Below are positions 24,920 through 34,248 of a stretch of DNA of 64,000 nt, piece by piece. The stretch covers positions 41,273-105,272 of the forward strand of contig CAYPJU010000011.1 in NCBI GenBank assembly GCA_964411125.1. The letters are read 5' to 3'. Made by a program: the position numbers and the translations under genes. Source of the stretch: JBFIHF01 sp964411125 (GTDB taxonomy: Bacteria; Myxococcota_A; Bradymonadia; Bradymonadales; Bradymonadaceae). Each line of letters opens with the position of its first letter. Positions within the stretch are counted from its first letter, which is position 1. The notes below the pieces were generated by a model. The model was given only the letters and a program-made list of their open reading frames with translations, was not told where the DNA came from and made no database searches.

Positions 24920-27507
24920 ATGGACCGCCGGCAGGAGAGAGCCTTGAGCGACATGAAGATCGAACCGATTCCCCTGCACGAGACCGCGCAGGAGCGCTAC
25001 CTGAACTACGCGATGAGCGTCATCACGTCGCGGGCTCTGCCCGACGTGCGTGATGGGCTGAAGCCGGTGCAGCGCCGAATCCTCTACGGGATGTTTCACG
25101 AATTCCGGCTGACGCACGAGGCGAAGCCGCGAAAGAGTGCCGCGATCGTCGGTGAGGTGATGGGTAAGTATCACCCGCACGGCGACCAATCGATCTACGA
25201 CGCGATGGTTCGGATGGCGCAGGACTTCTCGCTTCGCTACCAGCTCGTCGACGGGCACGGAAACTTCGGCAGCATCGACGGGGACAACGCTGCGGCGATG
25301 CGCTACACGGAGGCGCGGCTGCAGCCGATCGCGACCGAGCTCCTCTCGGAGATCAAGAAGGATACCGTCGAGTTTCGGCCGAACTACGACTCTACGACCG
25401 AAGAGCCGGTCGTCCTGCCGTCTCAGGTTCCGAACCTTCTGATCAACGGCGCCACCGGCATCGCGGTCGGGATGGCGACCAACATCCCGCCGCACAACCT
25501 CACCGAGGTGCTGTCCGCTTCGATCGCGCTGATCGACGACTCCGAGCTGACCAACGAGCAGCTCGTCAGAGAGCACGTGAAGGGCCCCGACTTCCCCACG
25601 GCCGGCGTGATCACGAACACACAAGAAGAGATCATCGAGATCTACGAGACCGGGTCGGGCGCGGTCGAAGTCCAGGCGGACTGGGAGGAAGAGAAGGACG
25701 GGCACAAACGCTCGATCATCATCAAGTCCGTCCCCTACACGGTGAACAAGTCNNNNNNNNNNNNNNNNNNNNNNNNNNNNNNNNNNNNNNNNNNNNNNNN
25801 NNNNNNNNNNNNNNNNNNNNNNNNNNNNNNNNNNNNNNNNNNNNNNNNNNNNACGGGCACAAACGCTCGATCATCATCAAGTCCGTCCCCTACACGGTGA
25901 ACAAGTCGCAGTTGGTCGAGAAGATCGCGACCCACATCGCGAGCAACAAGTTGCCGCAGGTGCTCGACATCCGGGACGAGTCGACCGACGAGATCCGGAT
26001 CGTCCTCGAGCTGAAACGCGGCGCGGGGGCGGACGCAGCGATGGCGTACCTCTTCAAACACACGCCGCTCGCGAACCGGTTCCACGTGAACCTGACCTGC
26101 CTCGTCCCGACGACCAACCCGCTGGTGCCGGTCCCGGCGAAGCTCGACCTGCGCTCGATGTTGCGTCACTTCCTCGAGTTCCGATTCGAGGTCGTCACCA
26201 GGCGCCTGCAGTACGACCTCGCCGAGCTGCTGCGCCGTATCCACATCCTCGAAGGCTTCGAGCTCGTCTTCTCCGACATCGACAAGGTGATCGAGATCGT
26301 TCGCGCCTCCGAGTCCAAGCGCGAAGCCGCCGAGGGTCTGATCGACTGGTTCGGCTGCGACGAAGTGCAGGCCGACGCGGTGCTCGAGACGAAGCTCTAC
26401 CGGCTCGCCAAGCTCGAGATCGGAGCGATCCTCGAAGAGCTGCGCGAGAAGCGCGAGGCCGCCGCTCGCATCCAGGGGCTGCTCGACAGCAAGGAGGCCC
26501 GCTGGGAGCTCATCAAGCAGGAGCTCTTGCAGATCAAGTCGGCGTACGGCGACATGCGCCGTACCAAGGTCGACGTGGAGATCGAGGAGCTCGAGTACGA
26601 CGAAGAGAAGTACATCGTCGACGAGAAGTGCATCGTCATCGCGACCCGCGACGGCTGGCTCAAACGGCAGAAGTCGTACACCGACCTCGACAAGATCCGC
26701 GTCCGCGACAACGACGAGCTCGGCTGGGTGCTCCCCGGGCGCACGCGCTCGACCGCGCTCTTCTTCACCAACATGGGGCGCGTCTACACGATGCGGATCG
26801 ACGACATCATCTCGACGACCGGATACGGCGACCCGCTGTCGGCGATCTTCGACTTCGACGACGGCGAGAAGGTGATCGGCCTCGTCACCGACGACGAGCG
26901 CGTGTTGATGAAGCCGATGCTGGAGCCGCCGCAGGAAGCGCTGGTGGACGACGACTTCGACGACACCGAGTTCACCGAACCGCAGATGGTCTGCATCACC
27001 GAACAGGGGCAGTCGATCCGGTTCTCGATCGCGTCGTTCACCGAGCCGTCGACCCGAAAAGGTCGGCAGTTCATGAAGCTGAACCGGGGCGATCACGTGG
27101 TGAACTGCGAGCGGTGCGACGGCACCGAATGGGTCGCCGTCGTCAGCCGTGAAGGCCGCGGCCTCATGTTCGACGTCGCCGAGATCGCGTTCGTGAAGAA
27201 CGCCGCCAAGGGTGTCCGCGCCATCGCCCTCGAGAAGAAGGACGAGGTCCTCGACTTCACGCTCTGCCGGACCACCCTGGAAGGGCTGGAGGTCGAGACG
27301 AACCGCGGTGCCCGCATCGTCGTACGCGCGGCAAAATCGGCCTTCGAGCCGACATCGCGCAACAACAAGGGCCGCTGGGTCATCAAGCGAGGTCACCTTG
27401 TCCGCTCGCTGCGCCCGCCGGTCGAGGTCCTGCTCGATCCGACCGAGAGCGAGCTGCTCGACGAGGCGGAGATCGAAGAGATCGCCGACGAGTTGGACGA
27501 AAGCTGA
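24920..27507 (+). CDS. parC: Type IIA topoisomerase subunit A (ParC/GyrA family), split by a spurious gap
   Basis: Cuts and rejoins DNA through a phosphotyrosine link; partners with a B subunit not in this window. Joining 24920-25752 to 25908-27507 (removing the N run and a duplicated 55-mer) gives 2433 bases, an in-frame 810-residue protein. The active Tyr lies in AAAMRYTEARL. The quinolone region reads GKYHPHGDQSIYDAMV, with Gln where GyrA Ser83 or ParC Ser80 normally is. The C-terminal beta-pinwheel is present but I see no canonical GyrA box (QRRGGKG), which favours a topoisomerase IV-type role. Starts at 24944 (TTG, with GGAGAG upstream) and 24953 are alternatives. Confidence 0.88.
25698..25907. 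other. Assembly gap (N at 25753-25852) flanked by an exact 55-bp duplication
   Basis: Bases 25698-25752 and 25853-25907 are identical over all 55 positions. The gap is therefore two overlapping contig ends separated by a scaffold spacer. A 55-base overlap equals a common de Bruijn k-mer size. Nothing is missing from the gene. Confidence 0.95.
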
Positions 27508-27590
27508 GAGGCGTAACCTCGATCAGCGGGCGCACGCCGGCTCGGGAATTCGAGGGTCTCGCGACTGAACGACGACAGGCGGATGCCGAC

Positions 27591-28271
27591 ATGTGCGGAC
27601 GATTCACGCTCACCAGTCCCTTGCAGCAGATTCTGGATCTTCTGGACGTCCAGAAGCTTCCCGCCCTCGAACCCCACTACAACATCGCGCCGACCCAGGA
27701 GGTGGTGACCGCCCACACGGGCGAGGACGGACGCGAAGCCTCGCTGATGCGCTGGGGATTGGTTCCGTTCTGGGCCGACGACCCCAAGATCGGCAGCCGC
27801 ATGATCAACGCTCGGTCGGAGACGGTTGCGAACAAACCGGCGTTCCGTGAGGCCTTTCGCCGCCGCCGTTGCCTCATCGCGGCGGATGGCTTCATCGAGT
27901 GGCAACGCAACGGCTCGACGAGGCAGCCGTACCACTTTCAGCTCGAATCGAAGCTTCCCTTCGCTTTTGCAGGGCTCTGGGAAACCTGGGAAGACGAAGA
28001 AGGCTCCGAACTCGCGACGTGCACGATCCTCACCACCGAGCCCAACGAGCTCGTGGCGGAGCTCCACGACCGGATGCCGGTATTGCTCCACCGCCCAGAC
28101 CACGATCTGTGGCTCGACACGACGGCTCCGTTCGAGGAAGTGCAGCGCCTTTTCGTTCCATTTCCTGCAGGGGAAATGAGAGCGACCGCCGTTTCGACCC
28201 GCATCAACAGCGTGAGGAACGACGACCCGGGGGTCCTCGAGCAGGCGGAGATTCAAGGAAGCCTCTTCTAG
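27591..28271 (+). CDS. yedK: SOS response-associated peptidase / abasic-site crosslinking protein (SRAP)
   Basis: 226 residues. SRAP proteins (YedK, HMCES) crosslink to abasic sites in single-stranded DNA through Cys2 after removal of the initiator Met. Cys2 (MCGRFTL), the DNA-binding NARSET motif, the Glu in AADGFIEWQ and the His in ELHDRMPVLL are all present, so it should be functional. It lies 83 bases behind the topoisomerase gene and ahead of a REP element. No LexA-like box was identified. Confidence 0.95.
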   Translation: MCGRFTLTSPLQQILDLLDVQKLPALEPHYNIAPTQEVVTAHTGEDGREASLMRWGLVPFWADDPKIGSRMINARSETVANKPAFREAFRRRRCLIAADGFIEWQRNGSTRQPYHFQLESKLPFAFAGLWETWEDEEGSELATCTILTTEPNELVAELHDRMPVLLHRPDHDLWLDTTAPFEEVQRLFVPFPAGEMRATAVSTRINSVRNDDPGVLEQAEIQGSLF

Positions 28272-28308
28272 CCTTCGCGGGTGGGACTCAACGACGGGCG
28301 TCGTCATC

Positions 28309-28333
28309 GGTGGGCGGGCATCCCTGCCCGACC
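28309..28333. repeat. REP element, inverted copy
   Basis: The 25 bases GGTGGGCGGGCATCCCTGCC... are the exact reverse complement of the repeat at 29148-29172. It contains a CGGGCA/TGCCCG hairpin and sits 19 bases from the end of the transposase gene, so the gene is bracketed by inverted REP copies. Confidence 0.85.
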
Positions 28334-28351
28334 CTGTGTTCGGTGGGGTCA

Positions 28352-29026
28352 TCACGACGACTTCTTTCCCGGCGGCCATGTCGTTCGGAGCGCCTCGGGA
28401 TAGCAATCCACCCACTCCCAGTCTCGGAGCCCGGCTTTGGATGGGTTTTCGACCACGTAGCGGACGGTGGCCTGGAGTTCTTCGTGCGTTCGGATCAGGC
28501 GGTCCCAGTAGTTTCGCTGCCAGAAGCAACCCTCAGGTCCGATATCCGTCAATGGTTTGAGCTTCTGGGCGGTGTAGGACTTCCAGGTGTGTAGCACCTT
28601 CTCCAGGGTGAAATCGGGATGGCGGAGAAAGACGACGTGGACATGGTTGCCCATGATTGCCCACGCGACCAAGAGGTACCGTTGTCCGTCGAAGGTTAAG
28701 AGCGCTTCGCGGACCACCGTGGCAAACTCTGGTTTCGCCAACCACATTCGGCCGCCGCCGCGATCGAGTTCGGCGTCGAAGATGCTGGTGAAGAAGTCTT
28801 GCCGAACCTGGTCGCGAATCGCCTCACGCTGCTCGCTGTCGGCAACGCTTTCGAGTTCGTCCATGCGTCGCCGGTACTCCCACTTCATCCTGATGGATTC
28901 GTCCGAGGGCAGAGAGTCCGCGAGTCGCCAGGTGACGAAATAGACTCCGTCCTCGAGGTTCCAGTGTAGAAGATGCCCCGAAACGTGCACGACCTTCTCC
29001 GAGCGGTAATCGATGTAGTCTGGCAA
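28352..29026 (-). CDS. REP-associated tyrosine transposase (RAYT, Y1_Tnp family)
   Basis: 224 residues from a TTG at 29026 supported by GGAGG five bases upstream. Single-strand DNA endonuclease related to IS200/IS605 TnpA. The HUH motif reads MGNHVHVVF, the catalytic Tyr lies in FWQRNYWDRLI, and the C-terminal VRYVVENPSKAGL is characteristic of RAYTs. It is flanked by inverted REP sequences, the expected substrate. The frame is intact with all catalytic residues. RAYTs are typically single-copy and vertically kept rather than free transposons. Confidence 0.93.
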   Translation of the reverse strand: MPDYIDYRSEKVVHVSGHLLHWNLEDGVYFVTWRLADSLPSDESIRMKWEYRRRMDELESVADSEQREAIRDQVRQDFFTSIFDAELDRGGGRMWLAKPEFATVVREALLTFDGQRYLLVAWAIMGNHVHVVFLRHPDFTLEKVLHTWKSYTAQKLKPLTDIGPEGCFWQRNYWDRLIRTHEELQATVRYVVENPSKAGLRDWEWVDCYPEALRTTWPPGKKSS

Positions 29027-29147
29027 GGGTGCCTCCGCGTTTTGGGTAGCGAGATTGCTACGGGTACGTTTTCGGCCACGGGCTCCGTGCGTTGCGAAAA
29101 AACGCGAATTAGTCTGACCTCTTCTTGATATTCGAGCGGATGGGGGA

Positions 29148-29236
29148 GGTCGGGCAGGGATGCCCGCCCACCGAAGGCAGGGTCGGGCAGGGATGCCCGC
29201 CCACCGAAGGCAGGGTCGGGCAGGGATGCCCGCCGG
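29148..29236. repeat. Tandem REP array, 33-bp period
   Basis: Three copies starting at 29148, 29181 and 29214 (third truncated) of a unit beginning GGTCGGGCAGGGATGCCCGC, then CCACCGAAGGCAG. Each holds a CGGGCA-GGGA-TGCCCG hairpin. They lie upstream of the transposase gene and are inverted with respect to the copy at 28309. Confidence 0.9.
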
Positions 29237-29270
29237 TCGACAGAAACACTGTCGCCGGGCAGCAATACTA

Positions 29271-30593
29271 CTACATGCGGTCGACCACCCGCTTCAGTGC
29301 TTCGGGCCCTTCGCGCAACAACTGACCGCGGTCACTCGTCAACAATTCCCCGTCTCGGACGACCTGTCGTCCGTCGACGAAAGTGTGGCGTACGTTCGAA
29401 CGGTGGGCGGAGTAGACGATGCGGCTGTAGACGTCGCCGCCCGGGCCAGTGCCGAGGTCGTCGTCGAGCGACAGCAGCACGAAGTCTGCCTTCTTGCCGA
29501 CCTCCAGGCTCCCGATCTCGTCTTGCAGGTGCAGCGCGCGCGCGCCATCGATCGTGGCGAGCTTCAGGACGCGGCGCGCCGGCATCGCCGTCGGTCCCCA
29601 CACCGGCTTCTGGATGAGCGCGGCGAGTCGCATCTCGACGAATTGGTCGAGGTTGTTGTTGCACGGTGCTCCGTCTGCGCCGAGGGAGACGCGAACGCCG
29701 TGCTCGTCGTACATCGGGATCGGAGCGATGCCGCTCGCGAGCTTCAAGTTCGAACTCGGGCAGTGCGCGATCGCCGTGTCCGTGCGGGCGAGCACCTCGC
29801 ATTCGGACGACGTGACGTGGACGCCGTGGGCGAGCACCGCGTGGTCCTGAAGCATCCCGATGCGCTCGAGGTACTGCATGTTCGTGCAGCCGTAGTGCGC
29901 GGCGCAGAACTCGTTCTCGAACTCGGTCTCGGCGGCGTGGGTGTGGATGATGTTGCCGCGGTCGGCGGCGGCTTCGACCACGCCGCGCAGCAGCGCGTCG
30001 GTACACGAGACGGCGAAGCGCGGGGCGAAGCACCAACCGATGCGGCCCTGGGCGGCGCCCTCCCACTGCTCGGCTAGCCGCACCGCCTCGCGGATCGACT
30101 CGTCGGTGTTCTCCATCAGGCCGTCGGGTACTTCGTCGCCGTAGTCCATCATGCACTTGCCGATGATGGCCCGCAGCCCCATGGTCTCGACCGCCTCGCC
30201 GATCGCGTCGGTGTGATGAACTGTCCCCATGTCGAGGATCGTGGTCGTCCCGCCGAGCATCAGCTCGGCGATGCCGATGCGCGCGCTCGTCCGCAGCTCG
30301 TCGTATTGAAGCGCCGCTTCGTACGGCCAGATGCGCTTTCGCAGCCAGTCGATCAGCACCATGTCGTCGGCGCAGTTGCGCATCAACGTCTGGCAGAGGT
30401 GGATGTGGGTCTGGACGAAGCCGGGAAGCGCGACGAGACCGCGCGCTTCGACGACTTCGTCGTGGTCGCCGACCTCCGCACTCCCACCGATCGACTCGAG
30501 GCGGGTACCGTCGATCACGATGTCGCCTTCGAGCTCGTCGAACGCTGCGTTCATCGTGAGGATCTTCGCCCCGCGGATGACAGTCTTACCCAT
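29271..30593 (-). CDS. Amidohydrolase, MTA/SAH or 5'-deoxyadenosine deaminase-like
   Basis: 440 residues of the TrzN/MtaD/DadD branch of the amidohydrolase family. Zinc ligands and catalytic residues are recognisable: QTHIHLCQTLMR, HTHAAETEFE, LAHGVHVTSSE, HCPSSNLKLASG and SLGADGAPCNNN. Family members deaminate 5-methylthioadenosine, S-adenosylhomocysteine, 5-deoxyadenosine or guanine, and some dechlorinate triazines. The sequence does not decide among them, but purine nucleoside salvage is the safest reading. Cytoplasmic. It is 23 bases from the next minus-strand gene and may be its downstream partner. Confidence 0.85.
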   Translation of the reverse strand: MGKTVIRGAKILTMNAAFDELEGDIVIDGTRLESIGGSAEVGDHDEVVEARGLVALPGFVQTHIHLCQTLMRNCADDMVLIDWLRKRIWPYEAALQYDELRTSARIGIAELMLGGTTTILDMGTVHHTDAIGEAVETMGLRAIIGKCMMDYGDEVPDGLMENTDESIREAVRLAEQWEGAAQGRIGWCFAPRFAVSCTDALLRGVVEAAADRGNIIHTHAAETEFENEFCAAHYGCTNMQYLERIGMLQDHAVLAHGVHVTSSECEVLARTDTAIAHCPSSNLKLASGIAPIPMYDEHGVRVSLGADGAPCNNNLDQFVEMRLAALIQKPVWGPTAMPARRVLKLATIDGARALHLQDEIGSLEVGKKADFVLLSLDDDLGTGPGGDVYSRIVYSAHRSNVRHTFVDGRQVVRDGELLTSDRGQLLREGPEALKRVVDRM

Positions 30594-30616
30594 GGCTCGA
30601 TCCTACCTGCATTGGC

Positions 30617-31609
30617 TCAGTCGCGCAGCACTTCGAGGTAGAGCGCGGCGGCTTCGTCGTGTCGCCCGAGCCGTTGCAACGCGACGGCGCTCAGCGCTCT
30701 CACGTACGCGATCTTGCGAGGGTCACGCTGCGCGATCTCGTCCTCGCTCGTCTCGAGCAGCGTCAGGGCTTCTTTGTATTTCTCCGCGTGGATGAGCCCG
30801 TTGGCTTCGAACCAGACGAGAAAGTCGACGTCGGGGTTCGAGGTGCGGGCGAGGCGGGCGAGGCTCGCCGCGTCCTCCCACTGGCTGGTCAGGAGCGCGA
30901 TGGCGGACTCTACGACGGTCGACCGTTTCGCCAGAACGTCGTTGAGCACCGGGTCGTCGGCGATCGAGCGCGCGGCGGCGAGACGCTCTGCCTGCAGTTG
31001 CCACCCCTCGAGGCCGAGCCGCGGTGTGAGCTGATCCGGATCGGGCACGAGGTGCGCGTCGAACTCGTCGAGCAGTCGTCGAGCGAGTCGACGGCGCAGG
31101 CGGGCGAGTGCGGGCTCGGCGTAGCCGGTTCGCAGCACGGTCTCGTAGAGCGCCCACGCGCCGCCGCCGCCGCTCGTGTAGGCGCGCCCGCTGTCGAGCT
31201 CGCGCCCGAACGCATCGAGCGCCGCGCGTTGTGCGGGCGGCAGAGTATAGACCGCGTCACGCGCGCGTTCGGCGGCGAGCCGTCGCTCTGCTTTGATCTG
31301 CTCGGCGTCGGCGCCGTCGGGCGCGAGGCGCAGGTAGTGGTCGTAGTACGCGGCAGCGTCGGAGTATCGCGACGCCCAGAAGTACGCGCGGGCAAGGTTG
31401 CGATACGGCTCGGGTCGCGACGGAGACTGCTGGATCGCCGTCACGTAGGCCTCCGCCGCCGCCTCGTAGTCGCCCTGGTTGTAGGCCGTGTTCCCCTGCT
31501 GGAGCGCGGCGGCGTGCAGCCGCTCGCTCGGGGTCTGCCCCGCCGTCTGCGCCAGGGCGAACGCCGGGAACAGCGTCAGAACGACCAGCATGAGCAATCG
31601 CTTCGTCAC
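30617..31609 (-). CDS. Exported TPR-repeat protein
   Basis: 330 residues from a GTG at 31609 that overlaps the upstream stop (GTGA). A signal peptide (KRLLMLVVLTLFPAFALAQ) targets the periplasm. TPR units lie at about 30-105 (GNTAYNQGDYEAAAEAYVTA, AYFWASRYSDAAAYYDHYL), with further helical repeats to the end. It is translationally coupled to the PEGA/beta-barrel protein, so they probably act together at the envelope. No enzymatic domain. Confidence 0.8.
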   Translation of the reverse strand: MTKRLLMLVVLTLFPAFALAQTAGQTPSERLHAAALQQGNTAYNQGDYEAAAEAYVTAIQQSPSRPEPYRNLARAYFWASRYSDAAAYYDHYLRLAPDGADAEQIKAERRLAAERARDAVYTLPPAQRAALDAFGRELDSGRAYTSGGGGAWALYETVLRTGYAEPALARLRRRLARRLLDEFDAHLVPDPDQLTPRLGLEGWQLQAERLAAARSIADDPVLNDVLAKRSTVVESAIALLTSQWEDAASLARLARTSNPDVDFLVWFEANGLIHAEKYKEALTLLETSEDEIAQRDPRKIAYVRALSAVALQRLGRHDEAAALYLEVLRD

Positions 31610-33183
31610 AACTGCTCCGGGGGTTCGGTGTCGATGCCAAAGAGGTTCGGGAACGCTGCCCCGACCCCGAGCGAAATCTGATGGTCCGAGCCGAGGCCCG
31701 ACTCGAAGTAGTCCTGGTAGCTGTAGCGCAGCATCCCGAACAGGTTCTCGGTGAAGTAGTACTGCCCGCCGACCGCGATGGTCCAGAACGCGTCCGTTCG
31801 CCGCAGCGTCTCGGGGCCTGTGAACGCGGATCCCTCGGCCTGGAGCCACTGAAAGTCGATCCCGATCCCCCCTTCGATGAACGGGACGAAGTTCTTGTAA
31901 AAGTGGCGGTAGAAGACCTGGAACGGCCGCAGTTGCAGCCGGCGCACGCGGGTCACCGTGGCGTCGGCCGTCGTGCCGTCCGCCAGCGTCGCGGCGCCGT
32001 CGAGTTTGAGCGAGCTCGAAAGATACGACAGCGACAGCACCACCAGCGCGAAGTTCTTCAGCCCGTAGGCTGCGTCGACGCGCAGACCGGTCGTCGTGAA
32101 CGTCCGCTGAAACCCGCTCTGGAAGGTGCCCGAATCGTTGTCGAGCCCCTGAAACTCCACCGGCTGGTCGTCGCCCGAGCGCGCGTCCTGGAAGTTCCCC
32201 TGGTGAATGCCGTATTCGAACCCGAGGCGCAGGATGTAGTTGTTGAAGACGATCGCTTCCGACGAGATGTCGCGCAGGAAGATGTTCTTCTCTTCGAGCG
32301 GCGCGCTGCGACTCACCTCGATCCCCGGCTCGACCGTCACGGCGTCGCTCATCGACTCGTAGCCTTCGGCGCGGACCTCGAGGGTGTAGTTGCCGGGCTC
32401 GAGCGAGAGGGGCTCTCCCGCGCGCCCGGCGAGTTCGCCGTTCACGAAGACCTCGGCGCCGTCGGGGGCGTCGGTGATCGTCAGCGTTCCGGGGAGCTGC
32501 TTCATCGTGCGAGTGAGCGTCGCCGCGCGCCCGCTCGCGATCTCGACCTTCTCCTCGATGACCGCGAAGTCCTGCATCCGGATCGTGAGTTCGTGCTCCC
32601 CGACGCCGACCCGGTGCGTCAGCGGCGTCGTTCCGATCGGGCGCCCGTCGAGCGCCACCGTCGCGCCGGGCGGAGTCGTCGTGACGCTCACGATGCCGGT
32701 AGCGTCGAAGATCTCGGCGACGACGCCGAACCCGAGCTTTCTCGGGTTCGCCTCGAGCACCTCACCCTTTCGCACGATCTCGCCGCGCCCGTCGACGACC
32801 TTCCACGCTGCGCGGCCCTCGCTGAGCCGCACCCCGACGACGCTCGAGATGTCGAGGGCGTCGAAGACGACGGCCCCCGGCGCTACGCAATCCTCGGTCC
32901 CCATGTAGCAGCGCGGGACGAGCGGAGACTGTGCCGCCGTGTACTCCTTGAAAGCCTTCTCGGTCAGAAGGTGCCGCGCGGCGTCCGCTGCGAGCGCCTC
33001 GCGAACGCCGGCCCGAAACGCGTCGAGCCCCGCCGCCCCCTCGATGTCCCACAGCACGGTCTCGCCGATCGCGATCCCCCCGGCGACCTCGGCCTCCTCC
33101 ACGTCGGGCGCAACGTCGCCGTCGGCCTGGGCGAAGACCAGGCAGGGGAAGAGCAACAACAAGATGAAGAGGAGGTTTCTCAC
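31606..33183 (-). CDS. PEGA-domain outer-membrane protein
   Basis: 525 residues from the GTG at 33183, giving a clean signal peptide (RNLLFILLLLFPCLVFAQA); a TTG four codons upstream is possible. After a 160-residue mixed domain come two PEGA units at about 165-235 and 235-305 (VSVTTTPPGATVALDGRPIG, DAPDGAEVFVNGELAG), which are surface-carbohydrate-type beta modules. The C-terminal about 210 residues alternate hydrophobic and aromatic residues (RPFQVFYRHFYKNFVPFIEG, YYFTENLFGMLRYSYQ), as in an outer-membrane beta-barrel. Overlap with the TPR gene suggests a shared envelope role. Confidence 0.8.
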   Translation of the reverse strand: MRNLLFILLLLFPCLVFAQADGDVAPDVEEAEVAGGIAIGETVLWDIEGAAGLDAFRAGVREALAADAARHLLTEKAFKEYTAAQSPLVPRCYMGTEDCVAPGAVVFDALDISSVVGVRLSEGRAAWKVVDGRGEIVRKGEVLEANPRKLGFGVVAEIFDATGIVSVTTTPPGATVALDGRPIGTTPLTHRVGVGEHELTIRMQDFAVIEEKVEIASGRAATLTRTMKQLPGTLTITDAPDGAEVFVNGELAGRAGEPLSLEPGNYTLEVRAEGYESMSDAVTVEPGIEVSRSAPLEEKNIFLRDISSEAIVFNNYILRLGFEYGIHQGNFQDARSGDDQPVEFQGLDNDSGTFQSGFQRTFTTTGLRVDAAYGLKNFALVVLSLSYLSSSLKLDGAATLADGTTADATVTRVRRLQLRPFQVFYRHFYKNFVPFIEGGIGIDFQWLQAEGSAFTGPETLRRTDAFWTIAVGGQYYFTENLFGMLRYSYQDYFESGLGSDHQISLGVGAAFPNLFGIDTEPPEQL

Positions 33184-33498
33184 GTCAGGCCGCAATCCGT
33201 CGCCAGCGGCCGTATCCTCCCATCGTCCCGCGCCACGCGCAAGACGAGCTCAGTTTGCCGACCTTCTCCGCTCGTCTCTCACGCCTTCCGTTTCGACTGC
33301 CCCTCATCTTTTTCCTGAATCGTCCCGGGAAAATCGGAGCCTCCGACAAACCCGGTACAGTTCAAGTTTCGGGAAAGTGGGGAGCGCGAGACGCCCGGAA
33401 GGAAAAGGAAAAGGAGATCGGGAAGCGGGAAGCGGGAAACGAAGATGAGGAAATGCGCACCGCTATCCGCCAACGGCGAACCACGTTATGATGCCCCC
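33184..33498. other. Divergent intergenic region with polypurine tract
   Basis: 315 bases between divergent genes. The right half (about 33365-33455) is almost pure purine on the plus strand, with AAGGAAAAGGAAAAGG and three GGGAAGC heptamers. It has no gene. Promoters for both directions must be here; no clear boxes are seen. Confidence 0.5.
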
Positions 33499-34248
33499 AT
33501 GATCGACGAAGACGACGTCGCGACAGGCGAATTCGAGGCGGTAGAGCTGGACGACGACGGGGTCCCCGTCATCCCACGCGTCACCGACGACTGGTTCTGG
33601 CAGCTCGAGAAACACGTGCGGGAGCTCGAAGCGCGGACGAGCTTCGAAGTCGCGTCGAGCGAATCCCATCGCCCCCCGCCCGAGATACTGAAGGAACACC
33701 TGGCGTCCGCGTCGGGGCTCAAGCAAATCCCAGAGACGATCGTGTCGCTGTACGACATCACCGACGGGTACGACCTGAGCTGGCGGCGAAAGAACGAGGA
33801 CGACGAGTGGGTCCCCGGCGGGGAGATCCATCTGTTCGGGTTCGCCGAAGTGTTCGGCAAGTGGGTCGGCTCGTTGTGGGGAGAAGCGCCCGAAGGAGCG
33901 GAACAAGAAGCGCTCGATTTTTCCTGGGAGCTGCGCGGGTTCGACGGCGCAGACCCCGACGACGAACGCATGGTGGTGTTCCACGTCCCCGAGGTTCTCC
34001 CGCGCTACCATCTCTACTGGCATGCTCCGCGCGGCGCGACGTATCGACTGCGCGTAGATTTTCTCGCCTATCTGCAGTGCCTGCTCGAAACCCGCGGCCT
34101 GTGCGGCTGGCAGTACATGGTGTGTGAGCTCGACGACCTCGAAGGCGACGACGAAGCGCTTGCTCGCGTCCGCGAATGCACCAGTTTGATGCGCAAGCTG
34201 TTCCCCGACGTCGACCTCTCCAACTACACCACGCTCGACGATGCCTGA
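33499..34248 (+). CDS. SMI1/KNR4 (SUKH)-family protein
   Basis: 249 residues from the ATG at 33499. The acidic N-terminus precedes a SUKH-like fold: LKQIPETIVSLYDITDGYDL, GGEIHLFGFAEVFGKWVG, then PEVLPRYHLYWH. SUKH proteins are often immunity proteins against polymorphic toxins, but many are housekeeping adaptors. No toxin is adjacent. Here the gene heads a five-gene operon and overlaps mogA by eight bases, which argues for a non-immunity role. Function unknown. Confidence 0.65.
   Translation: MIDEDDVATGEFEAVELDDDGVPVIPRVTDDWFWQLEKHVRELEARTSFEVASSESHRPPPEILKEHLASASGLKQIPETIVSLYDITDGYDLSWRRKNEDDEWVPGGEIHLFGFAEVFGKWVGSLWGEAPEGAEQEALDFSWELRGFDGADPDDERMVVFHVPEVLPRYHLYWHAPRGATYRLRVDFLAYLQCLLETRGLCGWQYMVCELDDLEGDDEALARVRECTSLMRKLFPDVDLSNYTTLDDA

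Noticed and set aside
23123..25705. A 970-codon minus-strand open frame running upstream from the small orphan gene
   Set aside because: It is antisense to the SurA-like and topoisomerase genes, which have clear family motifs. Only its last 109 codons have their own start, ribosome site and terminator.
25735..27396. Long minus-strand frame opposite the topoisomerase C-terminal half
   Set aside because: High GC content creates long antisense frames. It crosses the N run and has no recognisable protein features.
29148..29236. CRISPR array
   Set aside because: Units repeat head to tail with a constant 33-base period and no unique spacers, and no cas genes are present. REP architecture explains it.
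33499..34248. Immunity protein of a polymorphic toxin
   Set aside because: The SUKH fold alone is not enough; no toxin or secretion gene lies nearby and it heads a housekeeping operon.
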